A stretch of 25,245 nucleotides of DNA from a virus. Made by a program: the position numbers and the translations under genes. Positions 8,039-16,387 of this stretch are shown piece after piece. The stretch is from the IMG/VR virus record IMGVR_UViG_3300009502_000997, positions 1-25,245 of that record; one strand, given 5' to 3'. A model generated the notes under the pieces. The model had not been told where the DNA came from. It saw nothing but the letters and a program-made list of their open reading frames with translations, and ran no database searches. Numbering within the stretch: the first letter of the stretch is position 1; the number at the start of each line of letters is the position of its first letter.

Positions 8039-9004
8039 TTATGAATTATTTAAGCTTGTTCGAGTAAGTATACCACAATAACCGACAGCGGGGGCGATGT
8101 TATGCGCCTTTTGATATTGTACCACAGCCGCGCGGGTCAATACGCCGAAATACCCTGTCTGGATAACCCCCAAACGCTTCTGAAGTTGGACTATATCGGG
8201 ATTCGTCTGCCCATAATACAAATCTTTATTGAACTTAAATTGGGTCGGCGCAGATGGATTGAAATCCACCGAAGGGTCGTCAATACAAATGACTTGAAGT
8301 GGAGCATAGTTTGAGAGGTTGTATTCTGCGTAGCCTTTTTCGTCCCAAACATCAGACCAAGAGTTTTCTAATCCTTCTAAGGAGTCGTTCCAATGCTCTC
8401 CAGTCACCTCATGTTGGCTAACAACAGGATGAGGTGGACGGAGAGGATTAATGTCTTGTGGAAGCCAAGATGGTGTCCACCACTCTGTTCCTACTTGAAA
8501 CATCAATCCTACAGCTCCTTTATGATATATGGCGTGTCGGATTGAATACTGGTCTGGATTGACGAATGAATAAGCTGGAATTTTATACTGTTTTGCTTCA
8601 TCTAACATTGCTTGTGTGATTGGTATTCTAGAATAAGCATTATCATCTAAGAGAACATCATTTGGACAGAGTGCATTCGTACAACAACCAATATCTGTAA
8701 GGACCTGTCCTACCACGCGTGGGTCGCGTCCGTCTGAATCCGCCATCCCTGGTGAAGTATAAGCATGAAGAAACCGAGGAGAAAAATCTATTACTTTACC
8801 TGTCTTCTTCCACCAGTAGAGTTGGAGAAGGCGAACCCACGCATGAGAGACACATGAGGAGCGTTGTCCTTGCATTAGAACAGGAAACATTGATGTGTCT
8901 GTTCTATAGGAAGTTGGAAGGACTTCTGGGACAGCGGCTGTAGCATAGGGATAGTCTCGTACATCGAGAGTTAGTATAGCACCTGTTCCTGGTTGTTCGT
9001 TCAT
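8039..9004 (-). CDS. papain-like cysteine peptidase with C-terminal peptidoglycan-binding domain
   Basis: 321 aa. QGQRSSCVSHAW (residues 45-56) is a papain-family (C1A) active-site block: Gln45 for the oxyanion hole and Cys51 as nucleophile. SQHEVTGEHWND (from ~197) and LENSWSDVWDEKGYAEY (from ~212) give the likely catalytic His198 and Asn214. Residues ~262-320 form a PG_binding_1 domain (DIVQLQKRLGVIQTGYFGVLTRAAVVQYQ...). No signal peptide is seen. The likely role is cleavage of peptide crosslinks or cell-wall protein, as an endolysin or a virion-borne entry enzyme; a C1A fold is unusual among endolysins, which are more often CHAP or NlpC/P60. It overlaps the upstream coiled-coil/membrane gene as ATGA and is followed 1 nt later by the holin candidate. 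AGTAGGT upstream of the start is one of the few plausible Shine-Dalgarno sites in the window. Confidence 0.9.
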   Translation of the reverse strand: MNEQPGTGAILTLDVRDYPYATAAVPEVLPTSYRTDTSMFPVLMQGQRSSCVSHAWVRLLQLYWWKKTGKVIDFSPRFLHAYTSPGMADSDGRDPRVVGQVLTDIGCCTNALCPNDVLLDDNAYSRIPITQAMLDEAKQYKIPAYSFVNPDQYSIRHAIYHKGAVGLMFQVGTEWWTPSWLPQDINPLRPPHPVVSQHEVTGEHWNDSLEGLENSWSDVWDEKGYAEYNLSNYAPLQVICIDDPSVDFNPSAPTQFKFNKDLYYGQTNPDIVQLQKRLGVIQTGYFGVLTRAAVVQYQKAHNIAPAVGYCGILTRTSLNNS

Positions 9005-9441
9005 AAATATTTACCTACTAAAAACTCTACAATTCCCATAACAAACAGAAGAGCTACACCATAACTCCATAATTTTGTTATAATTATCCCTTGAGATGAA
9101 GTCTTGGTTTCAAGACCGTCTAATCTCTTATCTACATCTGCTTTATAAAGACTGCAATAAGAATCCCTCATATTCAATTTTTCTGACTCCAGAGAAGCAA
9201 TCCTAGTAGCTGTCCCATCCGCAAGGGCTTTTATGTCATCACGAATACCTTTCATCTGCACTTGTGTCTCTGCACGAAATGTTATCAAAATATCATGGTC
9301 TTCCGAATCTTTTACTACGGTTATTTTAGATGCCTCTGTCGCAGAATTCGCTATAACATGCGCCGCCTCAGCTGCCGCGTTAGCAATAACTTTAACCGCC
9401 TCGGATGCTGCTGCTTCAATTTTTGATTGAGGATTTTTCAT
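9001..9441 (-). CDS. coiled-coil protein with C-terminal membrane anchor
   Basis: 146 aa from the ATG at 9441. An in-frame upstream start at 9495 would overlap the previous gene by 53 nt and add a proline-rich piece, so I prefer 9441, 1 nt after that gene's stop. Residues ~5-55 are alanine-rich helix with a near-repeat (EAVKVIANAAAEAAHVIANSATEA). Residues ~55-120 are predicted coiled coil. WSYGVALLFVMGIVEFLVGKYL at the end is one membrane segment. This shape recalls XhlA/haemolysin-type accessory holins and other phage lysis accessories. Together with the peptidase and the 60-aa membrane protein it forms a plausible three-gene lysis cassette; the assignment is by shape and context only. Confidence 0.8.
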   Translation of the reverse strand: MKNPQSKIEAAASEAVKVIANAAAEAAHVIANSATEASKITVVKDSEDHDILITFRAETQVQMKGIRDDIKALADGTATRIASLESEKLNMRDSYCSLYKADVDKRLDGLETKTSSQGIIITKLWSYGVALLFVMGIVEFLVGKYL

Positions 9442-9442
9442 A

Positions 9443-10489
9443 TCACATAAAGTTAAAGAAATTGCCTTTGGCGGTGGATGCGGCAACGGAAGCAATAGAA
9501 AATATGAAGATATAGGCGTTAGTGTTGCCTGTCCAAGTCCAAGTTTGAGTCGTTATTCCCGCTGTTGTTTTTATGGCATCTCCTAAAGCGTGGTGATTGG
9601 TTGGGTCGTTGAGTCGCACATTATCCACACCGAGAGTCGCAGAATATGGAGCTGTACCACCCAATGGATTTACCAAAGATACCACCATTGCGTTATTCGC
9701 AACTGTAGTGGTTATTCCACTTATCACATTAGCTGCAACTGTGAAATTGTTTGCCGTTGAGTGTGAGTCAAGTTGTCCTGTTTGGGCACAACCCGAATAT
9801 GACACAGCTCCGTGGGCAGCTTCTGCTGTCCCTCCACTACACGACCAAGCTAATGTATTTGAACCTGTTGCTGGAGCTTGGAGAAACCACGATTTATATG
9901 AACCAGGAGATGAATTGCCTGAGTCAAGAAAATCACTTGGTGTCATCGTTACTCCGTTGTATGTTGAATCATTAAAGGTTCGTCTCTGTTGCGAACCCCA
10001 CTCATGCCAGAGAAAAGGATTTGAACCAGTGACAGTAAAAGCAAAAGAACCAGAGGATGCTGTTCCGTCATAAGTCCAACCTGTCCCCACATTATCGAAC
10101 GCTATCGCAAATGAAAATATCGGAGGGAACGCAGGCATCTGCATCCCGTTCGGCGTCACCAGTTGCGGTATCGGTACAAACTTCCATCCGAACTCTGGGA
10201 CTTTAAAGAACTCTCTTATTGCATGTTCACAATGAGCAATCAAAGCTTCTGCTGTGTAGAATTTTCTTATAACAACTGTTTCTTTCAGCTCTTTATCATA
10301 ATAACTTTGAACACTTGCTTCACATCTAATTGTATCTCCTATTCCATTTTTGCCATACGCTTTCCCAAATATATATTCATACAGGCGGAAAGCATTGTAT
10401 GTCCAATTGTTAGAACACCATTCAAACTCTGGGAAATAGCGAGGTTTTCCAGTTAATTTTGCTAGAAGTTTTGAGAGGAACTTTCTCAT
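9443..10489 (-). CDS. virion protein with C-terminal beta-sandwich domain
   Basis: 348 aa. I chose the ATG at 10489 (MRKFLSKLLAKLTGKPRYFPEF), which lies 1 nt after the long collagen gene's stop; a longer start at 10504 would overlap that gene. Residues ~1-105 are a mixed alpha/beta domain unknown to me (YNAFRLYEYIFGKAYGKNG, YTAEALIAHCEHAIREFF). From ~125 to the end it has the pattern of a beta-sandwich found in many phage structural proteins: YNGVTMTPSDFLD, SYKSWFLQAPATGSNTLAWSCSGGTAEAAHGAVSYSGCAQTG and later strands. Such domains often bind carbohydrate or decorate fibres. Its place directly after the collagen fibre suggests a fibre-associated or receptor-binding role, which is inference. 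Confidence 0.8.
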   Translation of the reverse strand: MRKFLSKLLAKLTGKPRYFPEFEWCSNNWTYNAFRLYEYIFGKAYGKNGIGDTIRCEASVQSYYDKELKETVVIRKFYTAEALIAHCEHAIREFFKVPEFGWKFVPIPQLVTPNGMQMPAFPPIFSFAIAFDNVGTGWTYDGTASSGSFAFTVTGSNPFLWHEWGSQQRRTFNDSTYNGVTMTPSDFLDSGNSSPGSYKSWFLQAPATGSNTLAWSCSGGTAEAAHGAVSYSGCAQTGQLDSHSTANNFTVAANVISGITTTVANNAMVVSLVNPLGGTAPYSATLGVDNVRLNDPTNHHALGDAIKTTAGITTQTWTWTGNTNAYIFIFSIASVAASTAKGNFFNFM

Positions 10490-10490
10490 A

Positions 10491-11918
10491 TTAGGAAGAA
10501 GCAATGCACGTCCATTTTGTAGTGCCTGAGTTGAACATAAACCCTGCCGTTACTGGAGTGGTCGTTGATGCTGAAGTTAGCACAGGAGCAGTCACAGTGC
10601 TATTTTCAGTATTCACCCAAGTAATCGTCTGTGCTGCTGCACTTGAAGGAAGGACTTTCACTATAAGAAGTTGTCCGTCTGTTGCTGAAGTTGTGGTAAT
10701 CGTAATTGTCAAAGTAGCTGCGCTATCGTTCGTTACCTTATCAAGTCGATAGGTGATAGGAACTGTGGCAGCGTTTCCTGAAGCGGTAATATTGTTTTGT
10801 GTCCAAATGGTATTGGTAACATTTTGTGGTCCAGTATATCCTGTATAACCAGTGTAACCAGTAACGTTTGCAGGACCTGTGTAGCCAGTATATCCAGTTG
10901 CCCCATTTCCTGTATATCCTGTGTATCCTGTAGCAAGTCCTTGAGGACCTGTATAGCCAGTGTAGCCAGTTTTACCTGTGTATCCTGTGTAGCCAGTAAA
11001 ACCAGTGAAGCCTGTCGTACCAGTGTATCCTGTATAGCCAGTTAATCCTTGAGGACCAGTATAACCTGTATAACCAGTGATGTTCGGACCAGTGTAGCCA
11101 GTAAAACCAGTGAAGCCTGTCGTACCAGTGTATCCCGTATAGCCAGTTAATCCTTGAGGACCAGTATAACCTGTATAACCAGTGATGTTCGGACCAGTGT
11201 AGCCAGTGTAGCCAGTCTTGCCTGTATAACCAGTGTAACCAGTGAAGCCAGTAAATCCTGTCGTACCAGTGTAACCAGTATATCCAGTAAAATTTCCAGC
11301 TCCAGTATATCCTGTATAACCCGTATAGCCTGTGATTTGAGGACCTGTATATCCAGTATAACCAGTAGAACTGACTCCTGTATAGCCCGTATATCCAGTG
11401 AAGCCTGTGTATCCTGTAGCAAGTCCTTGAGGACCAGTGTAGCCAGTATAACCAGTATAGCCAGTCGTCCCTGTGTATCCTGTGTATCCTGTGAAGCCTG
11501 TGAAGCCAGTTGTATTTGGACCTGTATAGCCAGTGTAGCCCGTCACTCCTGTATAACCAGTGTAGCCAGTGTAGCCAGTTGTATTTGGACCTGTATAGCC
11601 AGTGTAGCCAGTCGTGCTCGGACCAGTGTAACCAGTATAACCAGTCTTGCCTGTATAACCAGTGTAACCAGTATAACCAGTCGTGCTCGGACCAGTGTAG
11701 CCAGTATAGCCAGTCGCGCCTGTTGGACCAGCTGGTCCAGCAGCTCCTGAATTAACCCACGCAGAAGTCAATGGGTCCCATACCCAAACAGTACCCGTCG
11801 CACCAACGACAGCAAACACTCCTGGAATTCCAGTAGGATACGCTGCAACGAGGGCGGCGTAGGTAGCAAAATATCCAAGATTATTCGGGTCTCCTAATTT
11901 ATTTGCGAGGTACGTCAT
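10491..11918 (-). CDS. long collagen-like fibre protein
   Basis: 475 aa. Residues 1-~60 are a compact head ([34 protein letters not shown]) of a type common at the N-termini of phage fibre proteins. Residues ~60-365 hold roughly a hundred Gly-X-Y triplets, mostly Gly-Tyr-Thr and Gly-Phe-Thr, broken by GPQGL, GPNTT, GPNIT and GKTG. The C-terminal ~110 residues are a beta-rich knob ([23 protein letters not shown]...). Triplets of this kind form a trimeric collagen helix, so this should be a long rod on the virion. The Y position is almost always Thr, the residue that carries O-glycans in Bacillus BclA; see findings. It overlaps the upstream coiled-coil gene's stop as ATGA. It contains a near-perfect 105-bp tandem duplication. 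Confidence 0.93.
   Translation of the reverse strand: MTYLANKLGDPNNLGYFATYAALVAAYPTGIPGVFAVVGATGTVWVWDPLTSAWVNSGAAGPAGPTGATGYTGYTGPSTTGYTGYTGYTGKTGYTGYTGPSTTGYTGYTGPNTTGYTGYTGYTGVTGYTGYTGPNTTGFTGFTGYTGYTGTTGYTGYTGYTGPQGLATGYTGFTGYTGYTGVSSTGYTGYTGPQITGYTGYTGYTGAGNFTGYTGYTGTTGFTGFTGYTGYTGKTGYTGYTGPNITGYTGYTGPQGLTGYTGYTGTTGFTGFTGYTGPNITGYTGYTGPQGLTGYTGYTGTTGFTGFTGYTGYTGKTGYTGYTGPQGLATGYTGYTGNGATGYTGYTGPANVTGYTGYTGYTGPQNVTNTIWTQNNITASGNAATVPITYRLDKVTNDSAATLTITITTTSATDGQLLIVKVLPSSAAAQTITWVNTENSTVTAPVLTSASTTTPVTAGFMFNSGTTKWTCIASS
10987..11196 (-). repeat. 105-bp tandem duplication inside the long collagen gene
   Basis: Two head-to-tail copies, 10987-11091 and 11092-11196, differ by a single base (tatcctgtat against tatcccgtat). 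Each encodes 35 residues, so the duplication keeps frame. Other triplets in the gene differ at synonymous sites, so this copy pair is recent. Confidence 0.9.
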
Positions 11919-12520
11919 AGCTTTACAGGGCGTTTAACTGGAGTGAATCGTTGAACATCAAAGAATATTCTTGGCAATTCTTCAATGACACGGTTCGTCT
12001 TAACGACGTTCTCCGTATTTACATCAATAACCTTTTGTACTTCGCCTTTCACAGTTCCAAGAAGCATCTCAATATCACGAAGGTTTTGTGCGCTCACTCG
12101 TGTAACATGTTCAACAACCTCATCAAGAACTTTTGCACGACCAAAAACTTTTTCATAAATATCGGTTGCAGAGGCAATCGTTTCTACTAAAAGATTTTTG
12201 GAAGTTTGAAGAGTTATAATCTCTCTACGCAGACTTGCAGCATCACCTTCAAGAGCGGCTTTCTCTATCTTTATCGCGGCAACCTCAGAGGAGGTCAATG
12301 TAGCCATCTCTTCCTCTTTCTTTGTAAGTTCTTCGATTCGCCCGAGGAGATGATTCGCACGATTTTCAAGGTCGGTATTTGAAGCGGCAAGTTCTTTATT
12401 ACTGCGAGTCAAAGATTCCTTCTCTGCGCGTAGAATAGCTAGTTCAGAGAGAATCGCATCCCTCTGACCAGCCCATGCTCTCAGTTGGGCATTTTGCTCT
12501 GGAGTAATCTCGGGTTCCAT
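11915..12520 (-). CDS. coiled-coil virion-cluster protein
   Basis: 201 aa. Residues ~10-115 are strongly heptad-like ([40 protein letters not shown]), with few breaks and no membrane segment. The C-terminal ~85 residues are helical and end in the basic tail TPVKRPVKL. No enzymatic motif is visible. It sits between a beta-sandwich gene (6 nt gap) and the collagen fibre gene (4-nt ATGA overlap), so it could be a fibre chaperone, a trimeric stalk or a capsid-internal protein. I cannot choose between these. Confidence 0.85.
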   Translation of the reverse strand: MEPEITPEQNAQLRAWAGQRDAILSELAILRAEKESLTRSNKELAASNTDLENRANHLLGRIEELTKKEEEMATLTSSEVAAIKIEKAALEGDAASLRREIITLQTSKNLLVETIASATDIYEKVFGRAKVLDEVVEHVTRVSAQNLRDIEMLLGTVKGEVQKVIDVNTENVVKTNRVIEELPRIFFDVQRFTPVKRPVKL

Positions 12521-12526
12521 AGTGGT

Positions 12527-12853
12527 CTAGTAACGACGTGAGTAATCAACAGTTCCCTCAAATGTCCCAACAGTCACTACTAAAACGAAATCTTGCCCTG
12601 GAGGACATTTGAATCGAGCAACATTATCGTTGCCAGGTTCATCACTCTCAGTGAGACCTTGACCTTGGTCAAGAGTGAATCTCGCAAGGGTGTTCGTTCC
12701 TGACTTCACTATAAGAGTTCCTGCTGCACTCATGTCGCCCATAAGCTCATGAACATAAATCCATGAATCAGCTGCACCAGCAATTATAATATTCGTCCCT
12801 GGAGCCGCTGTAACTGCTATGGAAGTTTTAGCACTGTGTACGTCCTGTATCAT
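12527..12853 (-). CDS. small beta-sandwich structural protein
   Basis: 108 aa, almost all beta strand: SIAVTAAPGTNIIIAGAADSWIYVHELM, then GTLIVKSGTNTLARFTLDQGQG and FVLVVTVGTFEGTVDYSRRY. The layout resembles small phage proteins that lie just after the coat gene and are thought to decorate the capsid or serve as head fibres. It starts after the SD-less leader TAATAATTAACGAAATGTATT and is separated from the coat gene by a strong hairpin. Function is inferred from fold pattern and position. Confidence 0.82.
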   Translation of the reverse strand: MIQDVHSAKTSIAVTAAPGTNIIIAGAADSWIYVHELMGDMSAAGTLIVKSGTNTLARFTLDQGQGLTESDEPGNDNVARFKCPPGQDFVLVVTVGTFEGTVDYSRRY

Positions 12854-12886
12854 AATACATTTCGTTAATTATTAATCCGCCCAGAG

Positions 12887-12911
12887 GAGCACCCGACTAT
12901 TTCGGGTGCTC
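12887..12911 (-). terminator. 10-bp hairpin after the coat protein gene (possible processing or attenuation site)
   Basis: GAGCACCCGA and TCGGGTGCTC pair perfectly around the loop CTATT, with further CCAG/CTGG pairing outside an internal loop. It lies 12 nt past the coat gene's stop. On the transcribed strand it is followed by CTCTGGGCGG and not by a U-tract, so complete intrinsic termination is unlikely. It more likely stabilises the coat mRNA 3' end or reduces read-through. Confidence 0.65.
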
Positions 12912-12923
12912 TTGCTGGATTGA

Positions 12924-13958
12924 CTAGGTAGTCGCACCATCGCCAGCACTCCACATCCAACCGCGAAGGTCAGACGCGCCCATGACAGCGAGTGAGTTGA
13001 AGTTCATAACAAGGTCCTGGTTACCGAGAAGGTCTACAACTGCGGGTTCAGCGCGAGTTGGGAGAGCCTCGATATAGAGGAAACCATAGTCCTGATTTCT
13101 CATCTTCGAATCGAACATACCCCACGCAAGTCCAGTCATACCAAGATTCTCGTAGGCGGACAGTTCGACCACCGTAAAGGTGTCGGTAGCTGGCGCGTTA
13201 TTGAACAGGTTTGTTTGCTGAGGAGCAAGACCCTTATCAATAGTGCCTTTAATAGTCTTAGCGAACTGAGCCGTTGCAGACCCCGCGCGACACACGAGCG
13301 TGTCGAGTTGAGAAATCAACGGATTCCCGCGTCCATCTTTCTTGAGCGACTGTTGGCGACGTGCCGCGAGAAGCGAAGAATAGGTGAACTGAGGAGAATT
13401 AAGCGTGTCGACAATAACGTTTGACCACACTGGACCACCATCTTCACGAGGGTGAAGTGCCGTCCAATACTCAACCGCGTCAGCACCTATAGTTGAGATT
13501 GGCGTAGGCGTACCCACGTTGTTGATAGGAGTCCAAGTGAACGACGTATTGAAACCCTGCGCGAGAAGACACTGCGACAGGTAATTCTTTGCGTGTTCGA
13601 TTGCGTTCTTACCTTCAAGAACCTTCGACTTCACCGAAGACTTAATCTTTGCAGCCGCGCTCTCGAAGAGGAAGAAGTTTGACTGGAAGGTCAAACGAAC
13701 CTTTTTTGTGAAGTGCATTTGCACATAATTCTTCGTAAAGCCCTGGATAGGAGCATCGGACGCACCGATACCGCCATCAGGGATAATCTCACCCATGCCG
13801 AGACCAGTGACCCCGATGTCCGTATAGATACGCTCGTTGTTATCTACTTTGTACATCCAGTCGAGATACTCTGCCCGCACATTAGGCGACACTTTTGGAG
13901 CAACGTATTTTAGAACGTTGTTCACTATTGTCGCGTAATCGTTAATTGTTCCAGTCAT
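12924..13958 (-). CDS. major capsid protein (probable HK97 fold)
   Basis: 344 aa, no membrane segment or signal. It follows scaffold and decoration-like genes, the standard place for the coat gene. The N-terminal region (NDYATIVNNVLKYVAPKVSP, residues ~6-25) is helical like the N-arm. KNYVQMHFTKKVRLTFQSNFFLFE (~75-98) fits the extended-loop/strand region. FAKTIKGTIDKGL and ALPTRAEPAVVDLLGNQDLVMNF fit the later P- and A-domain elements. There is no obvious N-terminal propeptide with a protease site, and no separate capsid protease gene is seen, so maturation without cleavage is likely. The assignment comes from gene order, size and overall pattern; the exact coat family is unclear. Confidence 0.85.
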   Translation of the reverse strand: MTGTINDYATIVNNVLKYVAPKVSPNVRAEYLDWMYKVDNNERIYTDIGVTGLGMGEIIPDGGIGASDAPIQGFTKNYVQMHFTKKVRLTFQSNFFLFESAAAKIKSSVKSKVLEGKNAIEHAKNYLSQCLLAQGFNTSFTWTPINNVGTPTPISTIGADAVEYWTALHPREDGGPVWSNVIVDTLNSPQFTYSSLLAARRQQSLKKDGRGNPLISQLDTLVCRAGSATAQFAKTIKGTIDKGLAPQQTNLFNNAPATDTFTVVELSAYENLGMTGLAWGMFDSKMRNQDYGFLYIEALPTRAEPAVVDLLGNQDLVMNFNSLAVMGASDLRGWMWSAGDGATT

Positions 13959-13970
13959 ATAGGTTCAATA

Positions 13971-14384
13971 TTAAGCGACAGTAATAAAGCGGACGAGGAT
14001 AAGATTATCCGTTGTCGCGCCGAAAGTGCCGACCTGCTCTACAACACCTACCGCACTTGTCGTACCTGTGTTGTTCACAGTATACGCGTTCGCACCCATA
14101 ATCATCGCTTGCCCATTGTGAAGGATGTTTGAAGCATTAGTGGAACCCACTAGCCAAATATCATCCCTACTCAAATCAATCACAGGACACTGAGTCAATG
14201 CCTCAGCAGCTGTAATTGTTTGATTTGCTACACCCTCAATCGTATCGCGTGTAGAAGCAGATGTAGCTGCGACAAGCAAACCACCAGTCAGGTCATAGAG
14301 ATAACCCGATGTGGTAGCCGTACCAGCTGCCTTATTCTGCATCGACAGAGAACGGGTGTTCTTTATCGTTGATTGTACAAACAT
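13971..14384 (-). CDS. head decoration-like protein
   Basis: 137 aa. Between scaffold and coat, a position often used by lambda gpD-like or other capsid decoration and stabilising proteins. The sequence is beta-rich: GYLYDLTGGLLVAATSASTRDTIEGVANQTI, then QAMIMGANAYTVNN and ATTDNLILVRFITVA, with helix-poor loops between. Phage proteins that read 'value, label, time-like offset' in this way commonly have DUF2190 or decoration folds. The start follows the AT-rich leader ACAAATACATTTTT. The role is inferred from position and pattern. Confidence 0.75.
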   Translation of the reverse strand: MFVQSTIKNTRSLSMQNKAAGTATTSGYLYDLTGGLLVAATSASTRDTIEGVANQTITAAEALTQCPVIDLSRDDIWLVGSTNASNILHNGQAMIMGANAYTVNNTGTTSAVGVVEQVGTFGATTDNLILVRFITVA

Positions 14385-14411
14385 AAAAATGTATTTGTTA
14401 CAGTAACGTAC

Positions 14412-15305
14412 TTAGTCAGTAAGGAGTTCGAGTGCCTTTTCTTCGGACATTCCAGTTGCTTTAAGCTCGTCAAGAGACTTACGCATCTCTGGGGAATAAT
14501 CGTTTTTTGTGACCGTTCCGCCTGGGAACTGCATCGCATTAACTTTCTCCTGAACGTTTGCGCCCTTCAATACACGTTCTTGAAGCGACTCACTGGGCTT
14601 AAACATATTCTCGCGCGCAAGTTCCAAGACTGTCATCAGGTCCCGACCACTCTTGTTTTGCCAATTATAGTTGGAATCGACGAAGTCAAAGAAGACTTCT
14701 CGCGTATCTGCATCCTTAAGCTCTGTGTGTCTATCAATGAACTTGTCGAGAGTGCCTTTAACTTCTGTTGCGAGCCGTTCTTTTTGGACTATCATCTCGA
14801 TATCCTCCTTAGTGGCTCCTCCCAGTTGTTTCAAGCGTTCCCTGTCCGCCTTAATGGTCTCATCCTCCTCCTCAACCTTCTTTTCCGCTACTGCCTCTTG
14901 GTTAAGAGGGTTAATAAGTCTGTCAGTACCGTTCAGAGTTTTTATTTGGCTCTTAGTGGTCTTTATCTGCTCAGATATCTCGGTACGCTGGTCGTCCGTC
15001 TTAGCAAGTTTCCGCTTTTTAACCAAATCCAGGAGCTCAATTCGCTTCTCATAGGACTCATCAGACTCGAATTTTCCTTTGTTTGGTATACGGAATTCGT
15101 AAGCTTGTTCGTCAGCGGGAGGGGTGCTGGGCTCCTCCGCTTTCGGAGTTTCGGCTGCGGGAGTTACCTCCTCTGCTTTCTTCTCCTCTGGCTTGACCTC
15201 TTCAGGTTCCTTTCCAGCTTTTATCTCTGTGATTGCAGCATCGAGTTCTTTGTCAAGAGCTTCGTCTTCATTCACAGCAGGTGCTTCAATTTTGGATTCA
15301 TCCAT
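14412..15305 (-). CDS. capsid scaffolding protein
   Basis: 297 aa, highly charged. Residues 1-~85 are acidic and low-complexity (KAGKEPEEVKPEEKKAEE, proline- and alanine-rich). Residues ~95-205 are helical coiled coil (YEKRIELLDLVKKRKLAKT, ERLKQLGGATKEDIEMIVQ). The C-terminal end (PEMRKSLDELKATGMSEEKALELLTD) is a small basic/acidic helix pair of the type scaffolds use to bind coat. The position directly before decoration and coat genes supports this. CAGGAC about 6 nt upstream of the start is a weak Shine-Dalgarno candidate. The antisense strand is open for over 300 codons because of biased codon use, but that reading is not credible. Confidence 0.85.
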   Translation of the reverse strand: MDESKIEAPAVNEDEALDKELDAAITEIKAGKEPEEVKPEEKKAEEVTPAAETPKAEEPSTPPADEQAYEFRIPNKGKFESDESYEKRIELLDLVKKRKLAKTDDQRTEISEQIKTTKSQIKTLNGTDRLINPLNQEAVAEKKVEEEDETIKADRERLKQLGGATKEDIEMIVQKERLATEVKGTLDKFIDRHTELKDADTREVFFDFVDSNYNWQNKSGRDLMTVLELARENMFKPSESLQERVLKGANVQEKVNAMQFPGGTVTKNDYSPEMRKSLDELKATGMSEEKALELLTD

Positions 15306-15379
15306 ATAGTGTCCTGCCCGTATCGTGGGCGGTTACGATGGTTAAGATTAATCGTACATTCATTTCTTTAGGAGCGCAA

Positions 15380-15883
15380 CTAGTTGTCCCCAAGTTTAAC
15401 GAATCCGAGGATTCGGCGGAGTTTAGTTTTCAGTGTATCGCCGTTCACTGAACCTTCTGTGATGAAAGATATCGCGTGCTTTTGGAAGTCACCATCAAGT
15501 GACTCATTATCCTTCCCAACAGATAGAGAATATTTGAGAGGAATAATAATAATATAGACTTCCTTATCGATTGTTTTATAGAAAAGGAAATTATACTTCG
15601 GGTCAAAGATTTTGTTGAAAATTTCAACAAGGTCTTCTCTGTCGACAGGTTTTCCACATATTGCATTGAACGATGGTGGGACGACCCCATTATAGAAGTA
15701 ATCATTCACATCCATATCTTCACCTGAAGTATTTTTAAGAATAACAACCTGCTTCGATGCAACTTTTTTCATTTGAGTTGGAGCTGGAAATGCTTGAGTA
15801 ATTGGTGGAAGGATAGAGAATGCAGGATTAAGTGGTGGAACTGATACGATAGGTTCTTCAACGATTTTTTTAGCTCGTGGCAT
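15380..15883 (-). CDS. uncharacterised virion-cluster protein
   Basis: 167 aa, not recognised. Residues 1-~40 are proline-rich and likely disordered (MPRAKKIVEEPIVSVPPLNPAF). The rest looks like one alpha/beta domain (KQVVILKNTSGEDMDVNDYFYNGVVPPSFNAI, then EVYIIIIPLKYS) ending in TKLRRILGFVKLGDN. No membrane segment. The start follows the SD-less leader ACTTAATTAATTT. A 74-nt gap with no clear element separates it from the scaffold gene. Confidence 0.75.
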   Translation of the reverse strand: MPRAKKIVEEPIVSVPPLNPAFSILPPITQAFPAPTQMKKVASKQVVILKNTSGEDMDVNDYFYNGVVPPSFNAICGKPVDREDLVEIFNKIFDPKYNFLFYKTIDKEVYIIIIPLKYSLSVGKDNESLDGDFQKHAISFITEGSVNGDTLKTKLRRILGFVKLGDN

Positions 15884-15895
15884 AAATTAATTAAG

Positions 15896-16387
15896 TTATC
15901 CGACTTTAGGCGGTGTTGGTAATTTCACCTGTTTGAAAGACCGATAGAATTTATCGATATAGGTCTTCATATCAGGTGTGGTTTTTTTCTTCACTTCATC
16001 AATCATCTCACTGGTGAGTTCTGTGACTTTTGCGTTCTTCTTGATAGCAGCGATTTTATATGCCTCCTCAATAAGTGCAAATTCAAGAGGATATGGATGA
16101 GTATAATTCATCCGTATCACTTGCCCTTTCTTCATATCCTCGTCAAGTACACACATCAGTTGCCGAGCGACCTCAACAACATTAATTTTGTCTGTCTCAA
16201 CGAAGGTAGCTTCAAGGGTATCGTTGTTCACTTGACCAATAAGCATCGATGCCATCTCATCAGCTGATATCTCAAACTCATCCCCACTAGGGGTGATGAA
16301 TTTCATCAACCGTTTTTCGACAGCTTCAGGAGAGTATTTGATTTGCACCGTATACTTCTCCTTCTTCAATTCAATAGCTTTAGTCAT
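15896..16387 (-). CDS. uncharacterised virion-cluster protein
   Basis: 163 aa from the ATG at 16387 (MTKAIELKKEKYTVQIKY), which overlaps the upstream gene by 8 nt; a start at 16432 would make the overlap 53 nt. Not recognised. The N-terminal ~75 residues look like beta strands then a short helix (RLMKFITPSGDEFEISADEMASMLIG); the rest is helical (VVEVARQLMCVLDEDMKKGQVIRM, YIDKFYRSFKQVKLP). No membrane segment or enzymatic motif. Confidence 0.75.
   Translation of the reverse strand: MTKAIELKKEKYTVQIKYSPEAVEKRLMKFITPSGDEFEISADEMASMLIGQVNNDTLEATFVETDKINVVEVARQLMCVLDEDMKKGQVIRMNYTHPYPLEFALIEEAYKIAAIKKNAKVTELTSEMIDEVKKKTTPDMKTYIDKFYRSFKQVKLPTPPKVG

Noticed and set aside
10826-11720. Short regular DNA repeats that look like a CRISPR array
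   Set aside because: The repeats are 9-bp based, have no unique spacers of constant size and encode in-frame collagen triplets.
11154-11750. Plus-strand Ser/Cys/Ile-rich repeat frame opposite the collagen gene
   Set aside because: Antisense reading of the Gly-Tyr-Thr triplets; the repeat is explained by the collagen protein.
14373-15371. A 332-codon open frame on the plus strand opposite the scaffold gene
   Set aside because: It is the antisense shadow of a Lys/Glu-rich gene; its product is Leu/Phe/Cys-rich without domain pattern, and the minus-strand gene fits the operon and the expected scaffold.
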